NCBI GenBank assembly: GCA_945890205.1
Contig: CAMDCL010000004.1
Span: 1 to 59,818 of the forward strand
Length of the DNA: 59,818 nt
Origin: Bifidobacterium breve
GTDB lineage: Bacteria > Actinomycetota > Actinomycetes > Nanopelagicales > Nanopelagicaceae
Direction of reading: 5' to 3'
The position numbers were made by a program, and so were the translations under genes. A model generated the notes under the pieces. That model saw nothing but the letters and a program-made list of their open reading frames with translations, ran no database searches and was not told the origin of the DNA. This document shows positions 9,080-18,385 of this stretch, piece by piece (positions within the stretch are counted from its first letter, which is position 1; every line of letters begins with the position of its first letter).

Positions 9080-10692
9080 GATAATAATTCCTTAAGCGGT
9101 GGTCGTAGTTGATCCAAAACAAGTTGAGCGGTCTTTGAATCCTTTTCAATTGCCTCAATGTAACACTTCATCTTTGCCTCAGTCCCGCTTGGGCGAATGA
9201 TGATGCGCACACCGCCATCTAGCCAGATTCGTAATCCATCGGTAGGTGGTAATCCATCAGTTGGGGATGCTAAATCATCGATTGAAATGACTGATCGGCC
9301 CGCTATCTCGTGTGGTGGGTTGTTGCGTAAACCACCAAGAATTACTCCAACCTTTGAGAGATCGCTCAACCGAATTGAGATCTGTTCAGTTGCATGGAAA
9401 CCATGTCGAACCCACACCTCATCTAGTAAATTCAAAATAGTTTTTCCCTGTGCCGCTAAATCAGTTGCAATCTGTGCCAAGGTAATCGCTGCTGAGACCC
9501 CATCCTTATCATTAACGGTGATCGCATCGACGGCATATCCGAGGGCTTCTTCGTAGCCAAAGGTTAAGTTTTCAATCTTTGCCAGCCATTTAAAGCCGGT
9601 CAAGGTCTCTTTGAATTCTAGGTTGTAATGATCAGCGATTTTCTTAACAATAGATGAGGAAACAATGGAGTTGGCAAAGATCCCGGAATCAATCTTTCGA
9701 GCGATAGATTCAGCGAAAATTGCGCCTAATTCATCACCACGAAGCATGCGCCAGCCAGTTGCAGGATCATTAACCGCTGCAGCACATCTATCTGCATCAG
9801 GGTCATTAGCAATAACTAAGTGCGCATCTGAAGCTCTTGCAGTTTCTAGCGCTAGATCAATAGCACCTGGCTCTTCAGGGTTTGGAAAGGTGACCGTAGG
9901 AAAATCTGGATCTGGAGCAGCTTGTGCTTCGACGAGAATAGGTGCAGGAAAGCCTGCTTTCTGAAAGACACCTTGAATTGTTTCAGTTCCGACTCCATGC
10001 ATCGCTGTGTAAACGATTCGCAATTTTCCTGGATTAGTTGCTAGTGATGCGGTTCGAGCGATGTACTGTTCAAGAATCTCTTCGCCTAGAACCTCCCAAA
10101 CCTTTCCACGAGGTTGTGATTTAAGAGAAGTAACAGCAGCTATCTTGGCAGCGATAGCTTCATCAGTGGGAGAAACAATTTGAGAGCCGCGATAGTAAAT
10201 TCCATCTACGGTCCCACCTAGATACACCTTGTAACCATTATCTTGTGGTGGATTATGGCTAGCGGTAACCATGATTCCTACATCGCACATCAACTCATTT
10301 GTTGCGAAGGCTAAGACAGGTGTTGGTAGTGGACGGGGCAGTACATAAACCTTCATTCCAGCACCGCTCATAATTTCAGCGGTTTCAAAGGTGAAATCCT
10401 CAGATCCATACCGTGCATCGCGACCAATAACTACAGAGCTCAAATTACGCTCCTTCATATATGCAACGATTCCTGAAGCTGCACGTCCTACAACTGCGCG
10501 ATTCATTCCAGATGGACCAGGTCTAATAGGTCCTCGCAAACCTGCGGTTCCAAACTGTAAAAAACCATTAAATGATGCACGTAGTTCGGATTCATTGCCA
10601 GAGTCAAGCCACTGCTGTAACTGTGCAGCGGTTAATGGATCGGGATCATCTGCGATCCAGGCATCTACCTCTTGCTCTAATGAGTGATCCAT
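9076..10692 (-). CDS. phosphohexomutase-superfamily protein, probable phosphopentomutase
   Basis: 538 aa, alpha-D-phosphohexomutase superfamily. The phosphoserine loop TASHNPP is at 143-149 (Ser145); DPDADR is the metal site and PSGTEAK the C-terminal phosphate-binding site. Sequence alone would be called phosphomannomutase or phosphoglucomutase. Between punA and deoC the sensible job is converting (deoxy)ribose-1-phosphate to the 5-phosphate, and no DeoB-type mutase is in the window. I chose ATG 10692 because residues upstream in the frame are not family-like. It lies six bases after TACTCT, which overlaps the punA stop, so it may have its own leaderless transcript as well as read-through. 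Confidence 0.88.
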   Translation of the reverse strand: MDHSLEQEVDAWIADDPDPLTAAQLQQWLDSGNESELRASFNGFLQFGTAGLRGPIRPGPSGMNRAVVGRAASGIVAYMKERNLSSVVIGRDARYGSEDFTFETAEIMSGAGMKVYVLPRPLPTPVLAFATNELMCDVGIMVTASHNPPQDNGYKVYLGGTVDGIYYRGSQIVSPTDEAIAAKIAAVTSLKSQPRGKVWEVLGEEILEQYIARTASLATNPGKLRIVYTAMHGVGTETIQGVFQKAGFPAPILVEAQAAPDPDFPTVTFPNPEEPGAIDLALETARASDAHLVIANDPDADRCAAAVNDPATGWRMLRGDELGAIFAESIARKIDSGIFANSIVSSSIVKKIADHYNLEFKETLTGFKWLAKIENLTFGYEEALGYAVDAITVNDKDGVSAAITLAQIATDLAAQGKTILNLLDEVWVRHGFHATEQISIRLSDLSKVGVILGGLRNNPPHEIAGRSVISIDDLASPTDGLPPTDGLRIWLDGGVRIIIRPSGTEAKMKCYIEAIEKDSKTAQLVLDQLRPPLKELLS

Positions 10693-10696
10693 GAGC

Positions 10697-11527
10697 CTAG
10701 AGTAACTTCGGAATAACCCCTTTGAGAAGTGCACCCATTCGGTCAGCGGCGGCTTTACCTGCAGCGATTACCTCTTCATGGTTGAGTTTTTCACCTGTGA
10801 CACCAGCTGCTGCATTTGTGACTAATGAGATACCCAATACTTCAGCTCCTAATGCATGTGCTGCGATCGCTTCTGGAACTGTAGACATTCCAACAAGATC
10901 TGCGCCCATTGTTCTCATCATTAAGATTTCAGCTGGGGTTTCATATGTTGGGCCACGCCAATGAACGTAGACACCTTCTTGTAGCGATGAATCCTCTCTC
11001 TTTACAATCTCACGGATTCGCTTGCTGTACAGATCTGTTAAATCAACAAAGGTTGCTCCAGAGAGTGGAGAAACTGCGGTTAATGAGATGTGATCTCGGA
11101 TCAATACTGGTTGCCCAACTGAATAACTGGTGTTGATTCCTCCACAAGCGTTGGTCAAGATAATTACCTTGCAACCTGCTTTAACAGCGGTGCGAACACT
11201 ATGCACAACAGGTTCGATTCCTTTGCCTTCGTACAGATGTGTTCTTCCTAAGAAAACCAAGGCACGTAGTTTTTTACCAGCGCTGTCGATTTCATAAGAG
11301 CGTACTTTTCCAGAGTGTCCTTCTACAGCGGGAGGAAAAAATCCAGTGAACTCTTCGGCGTTGCACTCAAAGGCTGGTACTCCAAGAGCATCAACTGCGC
11401 TAACCCAACCTGAGCCCATAACCAGTGCAACATCATGATGGGTTATTCCGGTCTTTGCGGCGATCTCTTGAGCTGCTTGTTCAGCGGCAGCTAGAGGGTC
11501 CTTATAGAGCAGTTCAGTCTGGGTCAT
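10697..11527 (-). CDS. punA: purine nucleoside phosphorylase (trimeric type)
   Basis: Phosphorolysis of inosine, guanosine and their deoxy forms to base plus (deoxy)ribose-1-phosphate. 276 aa with the trimeric PNP motifs: GRTHLYEG (phosphate and substrate site), [15 protein letters not shown] and GMSTVPE. Asn in LVTNAAAG is the purine-binding residue position. The start ATG overlaps the accA stop in an ATGA. It works downstream of adenosine deaminase, and its sugar phosphate product feeds the adjacent mutase. The name deoD is also used in actinobacteria, though the fold is the trimeric one. Confidence 0.93.
   Translation of the reverse strand: MTQTELLYKDPLAAAEQAAQEIAAKTGITHHDVALVMGSGWVSAVDALGVPAFECNAEEFTGFFPPAVEGHSGKVRSYEIDSAGKKLRALVFLGRTHLYEGKGIEPVVHSVRTAVKAGCKVIILTNACGGINTSYSVGQPVLIRDHISLTAVSPLSGATFVDLTDLYSKRIREIVKREDSSLQEGVYVHWRGPTYETPAEILMMRTMGADLVGMSTVPEAIAAHALGAEVLGISLVTNAAAGVTGEKLNHEEVIAAGKAAADRMGALLKGVIPKLL
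10699..10704 (-). promoter_or_regulatory. putative -10 hexamer (leaderless) for the phosphopentomutase-like gene
   Basis: TACTCT on the minus strand ends six bases before the ATG at 10692. Its last T is the first base of the punA TAG stop codon. This is the only junction in the long minus-strand run without a direct gene overlap. Confidence 0.5.
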
Positions 11528-13242
11528 ACATCAATAATGTCACAAAGATTGGTGCCACTTGAAACCGTGGAACCAATCACCGCTGTGAGATTAGAGATCG
11601 TTCCAGCTTTGTGTGCGTTCAGAGGTTGCTCCATCTTCATCGCTTCAAGAACGATAATGAGATCACCAACTTCTACCTTCGAGCCTTCTTCGACCGCAAT
11701 CTTTACAACCGTTCCCTGCATTGGGCTGACTAATCCAGAACCGCTAGAGCCACCCACCATGGTTTGTTTTGCACGGTGGCGTTTTATGACCGGCTTTGGT
11801 GCATGAACCAGGATTTCAAATCTCTTGCCATTGACCTCGGCTATGAGATTTTCAGGGGCCATATGTGTTTCAAGAGGCGGTTCGGTAAAGGCAAATGCAG
11901 GGATTTCATTGTGAAACTCATTTTCAATGTAGCTCGTAAACACCTTGAACTCGTGGGTAAAAGCGGGATCTTCAAGGATTGCTCTATGGAAGGGAATCGC
12001 TGTTGCTAAACCATCAACAACAAATTCAGATAATGCACGTCGAGCTCTCTCAATCGCCTGTTGTCGAGTTGCACCGGTAACAATCAACTTTGCAAGCAAA
12101 GAATCAAAGTTTCCGCCAATAGTGTCTCCACCTTGGAATCCAGCATCTACTCGCACTCCGGGACCTGTTGGTAATACCCAAGCGGTTATTCGTCCTGGTG
12201 CAGGAAGGAAGGAGCGGCCGGGATCTTCTCCATTAACTCTAAATTCAATTGAATGACCCCGAATTTCGGGATCATCAAAACCTAGCGCTTCACCATCAGC
12301 GATTCTAAATTGCTCACGAACCAAATCAAGTCCAGTTACCTCTTCACTAACTGGGTGCTCGACTTGTAGACGTGTGTTTACCTCCAGAAATGAGATAGTG
12401 CCATCTGCCCCAATTAAGAATTCACAAGTACCTGCACCGATGTATCCCGCCTCTTTCATGATGGCCTTGCTTGAACGGTACAGCTCCTCATTTTGTGCAG
12501 CGGTTAAAAATGGAGCGGGTGCTTCTTCTACCAACTTTTGGTGGCGACGCTGCAAGGAGCAATCACGTGTACTGACAACTACTGCATGGCCGTGCTTGTC
12601 GACCAATACTTGTGTTTCAACATGTCGTGGCTTATCCAAGTAACGCTCGACAAAACATTCGCCCCGGCCAAAACCCGATATAGCTTCACGTACCGCAGAT
12701 GCAAACAACTCTGGAATCTCTTCCATTGTGTGCGCGACCTTAAGTCCACGTCCGCCGCCACCATGTGCCGCCTTGATCGCAACGGGCAATCCATGCTCCT
12801 TAGCAAAGGCGGTTACTTCCTCATGTCCTGCAACTGGATCCTTTGTTCCTGCTACCAATGGAGCACCAGCTTTGGCTGCGATCTTGCGTGCAGAAACCTT
12901 GTCACCTAAAGCCCGAATCGCCTCTGGTGGTGGCCCAATCCAGGTTAAACCCGCATCAATCACAGCTTGTGCAAAGTTGGCATTTTCAGAGAGAAAGCCA
13001 TATCCAGGATGAACCGCATCTGCTCCAGATTCGCGAGCAACAGCAATCAACTTTTCAATATTTAAGTAAGTTTGTGTCGCGGTGATTCCATGAAGTGAAT
13101 AGGCGGCATCGGCCATTTGGGCGTGAAGAGATGTGCGATCCTCATCCGAGTACACAGCAACACTTTCAATTCCATGATCTTTGCAGGCTCGGATAACACG
13201 TACCGCAATTTCTCCACGGTTGGCAACTAAGACGCGCTTCAT
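11524..13242 (-). CDS. accA3: acyl-CoA carboxylase alpha subunit (biotin carboxylase + biotin carrier)
   Basis: 572 aa from the ATG at 13242. An N-terminal biotin carboxylase with ATP-grasp glycine loop ([12 protein letters not shown], about residues 160-171) and [11 protein letters not shown] is followed by a C-terminal biotinyl domain. The biotin attachment motif EAMKM carries Lys536. It carboxylates its own biotin for transfer to acetyl- or propionyl-CoA by the beta subunit PccB encoded at the head of this operon. The ORF could open eight codons earlier, but [11 protein letters not shown] is the family start and its ATGA overlaps the maf stop. BirA at 15616 is its expected biotin ligase. 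The symbol follows mycobacterial naming. Confidence 0.93.
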   Translation of the reverse strand: MKRVLVANRGEIAVRVIRACKDHGIESVAVYSDEDRTSLHAQMADAAYSLHGITATQTYLNIEKLIAVARESGADAVHPGYGFLSENANFAQAVIDAGLTWIGPPPEAIRALGDKVSARKIAAKAGAPLVAGTKDPVAGHEEVTAFAKEHGLPVAIKAAHGGGGRGLKVAHTMEEIPELFASAVREAISGFGRGECFVERYLDKPRHVETQVLVDKHGHAVVVSTRDCSLQRRHQKLVEEAPAPFLTAAQNEELYRSSKAIMKEAGYIGAGTCEFLIGADGTISFLEVNTRLQVEHPVSEEVTGLDLVREQFRIADGEALGFDDPEIRGHSIEFRVNGEDPGRSFLPAPGRITAWVLPTGPGVRVDAGFQGGDTIGGNFDSLLAKLIVTGATRQQAIERARRALSEFVVDGLATAIPFHRAILEDPAFTHEFKVFTSYIENEFHNEIPAFAFTEPPLETHMAPENLIAEVNGKRFEILVHAPKPVIKRHRAKQTMVGGSSGSGLVSPMQGTVVKIAVEEGSKVEVGDLIIVLEAMKMEQPLNAHKAGTISNLTAVIGSTVSSGTNLCDIIDV

Positions 13243-13841
13243 TTCATAACCTTTACCTGTGGCCATGTGTAACCAAGTTGAGCAAAGGCCTTACGAATAA
13301 ATGGCATGGAAATACCAACGACATTTGTGTAATCACCTTCAATGGAAGGAATAAATGGGGAGCTAAATCCATCTAGAGTAAATCCACCTGCTACATGCAA
13401 TGGCTCTTCCGATGCAACGTAATCTGCAATCTCATCATCACTCATGCGATCAAAGCTCACCTTAGTTGTGACTCGATCCGAGATCTCAATGTCCTTCACG
13501 GTATCTATGATGCAATGACCGGTATGCAGTAATCCAGAATTTCCCTGAACTCTTTTGGCACGTTCCCTTGCCACGTCAGGAGTTCCTGGTTTTCCAAAGG
13601 ACGCTCCATCAAACTCAAATGTTGAATCGCACCCAATAATGATGGCAGGAAAGTCAATCTGCTCACGAACAGTGTGAGCTTTGGTTATGGCTAGAGCGAT
13701 AACCATGTCTGCTGGGGGTAAGGAGTTGAAAAATTCAGTCTCTTCATCTACATGGCTAACAAAAATCTTGGGTGATAGCCCAGCAGACTCTAATAACCTT
13801 CTGCGGCTGGCTGATTGTGATGCAAGAACGATAGTTGGCAT
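13239..13841 (-). CDS. maf: Maf-family nucleoside triphosphate pyrophosphatase
   Basis: 200 aa. Maf proteins hydrolyse non-canonical or selected nucleoside triphosphates to monophosphates and are linked to house-cleaning and division. The N-terminal signature [17 protein letters not shown] (residues 5-21) and [11 protein letters not shown] are present. It sits inside the acyl-CoA carboxylase operon between accE and accA, an arrangement I recall from mycobacteria. The ATG overlaps the accE stop by one base (TAATG), and its own stop overlaps the accA start. Confidence 0.9.
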   Translation of the reverse strand: MPTIVLASQSASRRRLLESAGLSPKIFVSHVDEETEFFNSLPPADMVIALAITKAHTVREQIDFPAIIIGCDSTFEFDGASFGKPGTPDVARERAKRVQGNSGLLHTGHCIIDTVKDIEISDRVTTKVSFDRMSDDEIADYVASEEPLHVAGGFTLDGFSSPFIPSIEGDYTNVVGISMPFIRKAFAQLGYTWPQVKVMK

Positions 13842-14026
13842 TATGAATCAAACCTTCTGGCACCAAAGGTAATCTGCTGTGGAAGTGGTTGGCGCAACTG
13901 TGGCAAACCGTAAACACTTCTACGAATTACAGGCCTTAACTCTTCCCGCTTATGAGCAGCCATAGCCGCCTCAATAGCTGCAAGTTCATCTGGAGTCGGA
14001 ACCCCATTTGTTATCTCAAATCTCAT
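13841..14026 (-). CDS. accE: acyl-CoA carboxylase epsilon subunit
   Basis: 61 aa, small actinobacterial epsilon subunit that stabilises alpha-beta carboxylase complexes. The N-terminal PTPDELAAIEAAM stretch is the recognisable family segment; the C-terminal third is Pro/Gln/Arg-rich and less conserved. It starts in a TAATG overlap with pccB and ends in a TAATG overlap with maf, so pccB-accE-maf are translated as a coupled set. The assignment rests on this context plus the N-terminal motif. Confidence 0.85.
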   Translation of the reverse strand: MRFEITNGVPTPDELAAIEAAMAAHKREELRPVIRRSVYGLPQLRQPLPQQITFGARRFDS

Positions 14027-15597
14027 TACAGCGGCATATTTCCATGCTTGCGTGCAGGTAGAACATCTCGCTTAGTTTTTAGAGTTCTAAAAGCCTTTGT
14101 TATGTAAGCACGGGATTGGCTTGGCTCAATAACGGTATCGATAGTTCCGCGTTCGGCGGCAAGGTAAGGATTTGCAAGTGATTCATTGTATTCATTTGCT
14201 AACTCGGCACGTTTAGCTACAGGATCTGCGGCCTCAGCTAATTCATTGCGGTACAGAATATTTACCGCACCTTGTGCACCCATTACTGCGATCTCAGCGG
14301 TAGGCCAGGCAAAGTTTATATCGCTACCCAAATACTTTGAACCCATAACAATGAATGCACCACCGTAAGCCTTGCGGGTAATGAGAGTAACCAATGGAAC
14401 TGAAGCCTCGGCATATGCATACAACAACTTTGCTCCACGTCGGATGATTCCATCCCACTCTTGTTCAGTGCCAGGCAAGAACCCTGGAACATCGACCAAG
14501 GTTAAGATTGGAATATTGAAGGCATCACAGAAACGCAAGAAACGCGCTGCTTTTTCACTTGAATTAATATCTAAGGTTCCAGCCAATTGATTTGGTTGGT
14601 TAGCAATTATTCCAATTGATTCACCTTCGATACGCGCAAAACCAACAATGATGTTTGGTGCAAATAAAGCATGAACCTCGAGAAACTCAGCCTCATCAAC
14701 TAGCGCTTGGATTAACACCTTCATGTCATACGGTTGATTTGGACTATCTGGAATCAGGGTATCCAACGCAATATCGGATGCCTTCTTTTCTAGAGTTTCT
14801 GTCGGTGGAAGATGTGGTGTTGCATCCATATTGTTTGAAGGTAGATATGAAAGTAGCGCTTTAACATAATCAATAGCATCCTCCTCATTTTCAGCTAAGT
14901 AATGAGAGTTACCTGTCCGAGTATTGTGTGTGCGAGCACCACCCAACTCTTCCATTCCGACCTCTTCGCCCGTAACGGTTTTGATAACATCGGGACCAGT
15001 AATAAACATGTGAGAGGTTTCATTAACCATAACTGTGAAATCGGTAAGTGCTGGAGAGTATGCGGAGCCACCAGCGCAGGGACCAAGAATCAATGAGATT
15101 TGGGGGATCACGCCAGATGAACGGGTGTTAAGTCGGAAAATCTTTCCGTAGCCATTTAGAGATGCAACACCCTCTTGAATACGCGCTCCACCAGAGTCAT
15201 TGATTCCAATCAAAGGGATTCCGGATTTCAAGGCAAACTCTGCAATTTTCACGATCTTATCGGCGTGAACTTTTCCTAAAGATCCACCCATGACGGTGAA
15301 ATCCTGCGAATACAAAGCAATCGGACGACCATCAACTGTTGCAGTTCCGATAACGACACCATCGCCATAAGGACGGCTCTTTTGCATTCCAAACTGGGTT
15401 GAGCGATGGCGGGCGAACTCATCAATTTCAGTAAATGAATCGGCATCGACCAACATTTCAATACGCTCGCGTGCCGTCTTCTTGCCCTTTGCATGTTGCT
15501 TTTGTACCGCTCGCTCAGATCCAGCGTGAATAGCCTCCTCAACACGATCGCGAAGGTCCTCTATTTTTCCAGCGGTTGTATGCAGATCACGACTCAT
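14026..15597 (-). CDS. pccB: acyl-CoA (propionyl-CoA) carboxylase beta subunit
   Basis: 523 aa carboxyltransferase with N- and C-terminal crotonase-like halves. [12 protein letters not shown] and [15 protein letters not shown] are the acyl-CoA and biotin-binding glycine segments, and the second half carries RGAKLLYAY and GGAFIVMGS. It transfers carboxyl from biotin to propionyl- and perhaps acetyl-CoA, giving methylmalonyl- or malonyl-CoA. By order it matches mycobacterial accD5. It is the first gene of the nine-gene minus-strand run. The ATG has no Shine-Dalgarno and lies six bases after TACCGT, so it looks leaderless. Confidence 0.92.
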   Translation of the reverse strand: MSRDLHTTAGKIEDLRDRVEEAIHAGSERAVQKQHAKGKKTARERIEMLVDADSFTEIDEFARHRSTQFGMQKSRPYGDGVVIGTATVDGRPIALYSQDFTVMGGSLGKVHADKIVKIAEFALKSGIPLIGINDSGGARIQEGVASLNGYGKIFRLNTRSSGVIPQISLILGPCAGGSAYSPALTDFTVMVNETSHMFITGPDVIKTVTGEEVGMEELGGARTHNTRTGNSHYLAENEEDAIDYVKALLSYLPSNNMDATPHLPPTETLEKKASDIALDTLIPDSPNQPYDMKVLIQALVDEAEFLEVHALFAPNIIVGFARIEGESIGIIANQPNQLAGTLDINSSEKAARFLRFCDAFNIPILTLVDVPGFLPGTEQEWDGIIRRGAKLLYAYAEASVPLVTLITRKAYGGAFIVMGSKYLGSDINFAWPTAEIAVMGAQGAVNILYRNELAEAADPVAKRAELANEYNESLANPYLAAERGTIDTVIEPSQSRAYITKAFRTLKTKRDVLPARKHGNMPL

Positions 15598-15615
15598 AGG
15601 CGTACGGTACTAGTC
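15598..15615. promoter_or_regulatory. symmetric bidirectional leaderless promoter for pccB and birA
   Basis: Again exactly 18 bases separate the two start codons. The plus strand has TACGGT at 15603-15608, seven bases before the birA GTG. The minus strand has TACCGT (15609 down to 15604), six bases before the pccB ATG. They overlap in TACGGTA. Geometry is identical to the rbsK/hydrolase gap although the sequence differs. Promoter activity is inferred. Confidence 0.68.
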
Positions 15616-16374
15616 GTGAGCAAAGAATTGTTAAGAGCACCCCTTGATCAGGCGGAGATCAACAGAATAATTACCCCGTACTGGCGAGTAATGGTGGTTG
15701 AACTCACGCGTACAACACAAGGAGATCTTGTGCAGTTAGTTCGTGATGGAAAAGCAAAGGTTGGCGAGGTTATTGTTGCCGAGTATCAAACCGCAGGGCG
15801 TGGAAGATTAGATAGAAGTTTTGAAGCTGACAAGGGAACAGCTTTACTCTTTTCATTTTACATACAGCCACAACGCAACAGAGATGATTGGGGTTGGATT
15901 CCTTTAATTGCTGGCTATAGCGTTGCAAAATCTTTGCAATCATTTAATGCGGTTGTTAAATGGCCTAACGATGTTTTAATCAACGGTAAAAAGGTTTCTG
16001 GCTTGATTGCAGAAGTAGTTGGTGAAGGTGTTGTTATTGGTATTGGAGTTAATGTTGGAATGGAAGAGAATCAACTTCCTGTCGATACAGCTACCTCATT
16101 GCTTGTCGAAGGTGGCAAAGAGTTCACCCGTAATAAACTTATATGTGACATTCTTGAAGAGTTTCAGGAGCAGTTTATTCAGTGGGATCAAGGAATCGAT
16201 GAGATTCAACCTCTGTATAAGCAATTGAGCGCAACGATTGGAACACAGGTACGAGTTGAGTACCCAGGTGGAGCCTCACAGCATGGGACCGCTGCAGGAG
16301 TTTCAGAGACAGGCGCGCTTATTTTAGATGATGGAACCCATGTTCAATCCGCCGATGTAATACATCTACGATAG
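15616..16374 (+). CDS. birA: biotin--protein ligase (BirA, no HTH domain)
   Basis: 252 aa. Activates biotin to biotinyl-AMP and attaches it to the biotin carrier lysine of AccA. The biotin-binding AGRGRLDRSF and the catalytic KWPNDVLINGKKVSGLI segments are clear. It lacks the N-terminal DNA-binding domain, so it is not a biotin repressor. The open frame extends upstream to 15493, but that would run antisense through pccB. GTG at 15616 gives a normal family N-terminus and is seven bases after TACGGT. Divergent placement against the carboxylase fits enzyme and substrate being made together. Confidence 0.9.
   Translation: MSKELLRAPLDQAEINRIITPYWRVMVVELTRTTQGDLVQLVRDGKAKVGEVIVAEYQTAGRGRLDRSFEADKGTALLFSFYIQPQRNRDDWGWIPLIAGYSVAKSLQSFNAVVKWPNDVLINGKKVSGLIAEVVGEGVVIGIGVNVGMEENQLPVDTATSLLVEGGKEFTRNKLICDILEEFQEQFIQWDQGIDEIQPLYKQLSATIGTQVRVEYPGGASQHGTAAGVSETGALILDDGTHVQSADVIHLR
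16367..16372 (+). promoter_or_regulatory. putative -10 hexamer (leaderless) for purK
   Basis: TACGAT ends six bases before the purK GTG at 16379. Its last T is the first base of the birA TAG stop. The gap AGGCGG resembles a Shine-Dalgarno but touches the start codon, too close to serve as one. Confidence 0.5.
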
Positions 16375-16378
16375 GCGG

Positions 16379-17491
16379 GTGAGCAAAGCCTTTCCAATTG
16401 TCGGCGTTATTGGCGCAGGACAGCTGGCGCGTATGAGCATTGCACCTGCCACCGCTTTAGGTGTGGATCTATTACTACTTGCCGCAGACTCACAAGATTC
16501 TGGTGCTCAAATCACTAACCACATTGTTGGCGACTACAGGGATTTAGAAACGGTTCGGGCTTTTGCGCAAAGGTGCGATGTCCTCACATTTGAGCATGAA
16601 TTGATTCCATTAAGCATTATCAAAGCTCTAGAAGCCGATGGTGTTGTTGTTCGTCCATCCTCATCATCATTTCTTTACTCGCAGGATAAAGCTGCGATGC
16701 GGGAAAAATTAAGCACCTTCCCATCTCCAGGCTGGCAAATAGTCACTTTGGCCGATCAAGTTCAGGAGTTTCCAGTTATCGCCAAAGCGATTTCTGGGGG
16801 GTATGACGGTCGTGGAGTTTGGAGGGTTTCTGATGTACAGGAGCTCTCCTTACTTTTACAGAAAACTGGAAAGTTGTTAATTGAAGAGCTTATTGATTTT
16901 GATTATGAAATCGCTGTCATGGTGGCGCGATCACCACATGGTCAAGCAACGACATGGGCTCCGACCCAAACTATTCAAAAAGATGGAATGTGCACCATGA
17001 CAATTTCACCTGCGCCACATATTTCACTTGATCTCAGCGAGAAGGCGCAGAAATTAGCGCTAGAGGTTGCTGCAACTGTCGGTGTCGTCGGAGTTATGGC
17101 TGTCGAGATGTTTGTAAAGGGCGAGAATCTTTTCATCAATGAGTTAGCCATGCGTCCTCATAACTCTGGCCACTGGACGATTGAAGGCTCACATACAAGT
17201 CAGTTTGAACAACATCTTCGTGCGGTCTTGGATCTTCCACTAGGTGATCCTTCAATGACCGCTCCATTAGCTGTGATGGGAAATGTGCTGGGTGGAGACA
17301 AGCCAGATATGTATCGGCCTTATCTACATCTGATGGCTCGAACACCTGCGCTCAAATTCCATCACTACAAGAAAGAGGTTCGCCCTGGCCGCAAGATTGG
17401 CCATGTAACTTTAGTGGGCGAGAACCTCATAGAATTAACCCAAGAGGTTCAGCATGCCTTGGATTACATGAGCGGAGAAGTTGATGAGTGA
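16379..17491 (+). CDS. purK: N5-carboxyaminoimidazole ribonucleotide synthase
   Basis: 370 aa ATP-grasp enzyme that carboxylates AIR with bicarbonate and ATP in de novo purine synthesis. The N-terminal [11 protein letters not shown] is the family start, and GGYDGRG is the ATP-binding glycine loop. The start is GTG. It overlaps purE by eight bases, the normal purK-purE pairing; the two act consecutively on AIR. A hexamer overlapping the birA stop suggests a separate leaderless transcript in addition to read-through from birA. Confidence 0.93.
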   Translation: MSKAFPIVGVIGAGQLARMSIAPATALGVDLLLLAADSQDSGAQITNHIVGDYRDLETVRAFAQRCDVLTFEHELIPLSIIKALEADGVVVRPSSSSFLYSQDKAAMREKLSTFPSPGWQIVTLADQVQEFPVIAKAISGGYDGRGVWRVSDVQELSLLLQKTGKLLIEELIDFDYEIAVMVARSPHGQATTWAPTQTIQKDGMCTMTISPAPHISLDLSEKAQKLALEVAATVGVVGVMAVEMFVKGENLFINELAMRPHNSGHWTIEGSHTSQFEQHLRAVLDLPLGDPSMTAPLAVMGNVLGGDKPDMYRPYLHLMARTPALKFHHYKKEVRPGRKIGHVTLVGENLIELTQEVQHALDYMSGEVDE

Positions 17492-17990
17492 TGTAGCGAT
17501 CATCATGGGGTCAGACTCTGATTGGTCCACGATGGAGGATGCAGCAAAGATTCTCGATGAACTTGGGGTTTCATATACAACAGATGTTGTCTCAGCCCAT
17601 CGCATGCCACTTGAAATGGTTGAGTTTTCACAAACCGCACAGGCAAAGGGTTACAAGGTAATTATTGCTGGCGCAGGTGGCGCTGCGCACCTTCCAGGCA
17701 TGGTTGCATCATTAACATCTTTACCAGTTATTGGTGTTCCAGTTGCATTGAAAAATCTAGATGGAATGGACTCGCTTCTTTCAATTGTTCAGATGCCTGC
17801 AGGAGTTCCTGTTGCAACAGTTGGTGTCGGAAATGCTAAAAATGCAGCGCTTCTTGCCGCACGCATCTTAGGTATATCTGATGCATCAATCTCTGAGAAG
17901 GTTTCACAAGGGTTACAAGAGATGAATCGAATTGCAAAGGAAAAAGGCGAAAATTTAAAGACCCGTCGCAATCAAAAGACAGGCTTTTAA
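17484..17990 (+). CDS. purE: N5-CAIR mutase
   Basis: 168 aa class I PurE, which converts N5-CAIR to CAIR. Motifs are IIMGSDSDW at the N-terminus, SAHRMP and [12 protein letters not shown] chose ATG 17484 over the TTG one codon earlier because GGAGA lies seven bases upstream within the end of purK. The TAA stop shares a four-base TTAA with the TAA of the convergent CoA-binding protein gene. Confidence 0.93.
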   Translation: MSDVAIIMGSDSDWSTMEDAAKILDELGVSYTTDVVSAHRMPLEMVEFSQTAQAKGYKVIIAGAGGAAHLPGMVASLTSLPVIGVPVALKNLDGMDSLLSIVQMPAGVPVATVGVGNAKNAALLAARILGISDASISEKVSQGLQEMNRIAKEKGENLKTRRNQKTGF

Positions 17991-18385
17991 GCTCGAGCTC
18001 GATATTCAATTGCTGGGCATTTATCCATAACAGTTAACAAACCAGCTGCTTGTGCACGCGTTATCGCCGCTTCATCAATCACATCAAGTTGGAGCCAAAC
18101 CGCTTTCGCACCGATCGCAATCGCTTCATCAACCACTGAGCCAACTAATTGTGAGTTAACGAAGCAGTCGACAACATCAACTGAAATAGGTATCTCAGAC
18201 AAGGCTTTGTAACCGACTTCTCCATGAACGGATTCACCCTTCGGGTGCACCGGAATAATGTGATGACCCTTCTCTTTCAGTAAATGAGCAACTCCAAAGG
18301 CTGCGCGTTCAGGGTTATTACCAAGTCCAACAACAGCCCAGGTTTTTAAAGCCAGGACCGCATCGATGGTTTCTTTGGTATTAAT
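17987..18385 (-). CDS. CoA-binding (YccU-like) protein with apparent non-canonical start
   Basis: A small Rossmann-fold CoA-binding domain protein of unknown role. Downstream of the in-frame TAG at 18397-18395 the frame reads [18 protein letters not shown], then [11 protein letters not shown], clearly the family N-terminal nucleotide-binding region. No ATG, GTG or TTG occurs between that TAG and the GTG at 18250, which would cut off the first beta-alpha-beta unit. The best start is ATT at 18385, overlapping the ugd TAA and giving 132 aa, close to family length. ATC at 18367 and CTG at 18355 are alternatives. Start from GTG 18250 (87 aa) would be a broken domain. It is convergent with purE, sharing TTAA. 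Confidence 0.72.
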   Translation of the reverse strand: MNTKETIDAVLALKTWAVVGLGNNPERAAFGVAHLLKEKGHHIIPVHPKGESVHGEVGYKALSEIPISVDVVDCFVNSQLVGSVVDEAIAIGAKAVWLQLDVIDEAAITRAQAAGLLTVMDKCPAIEYRARA

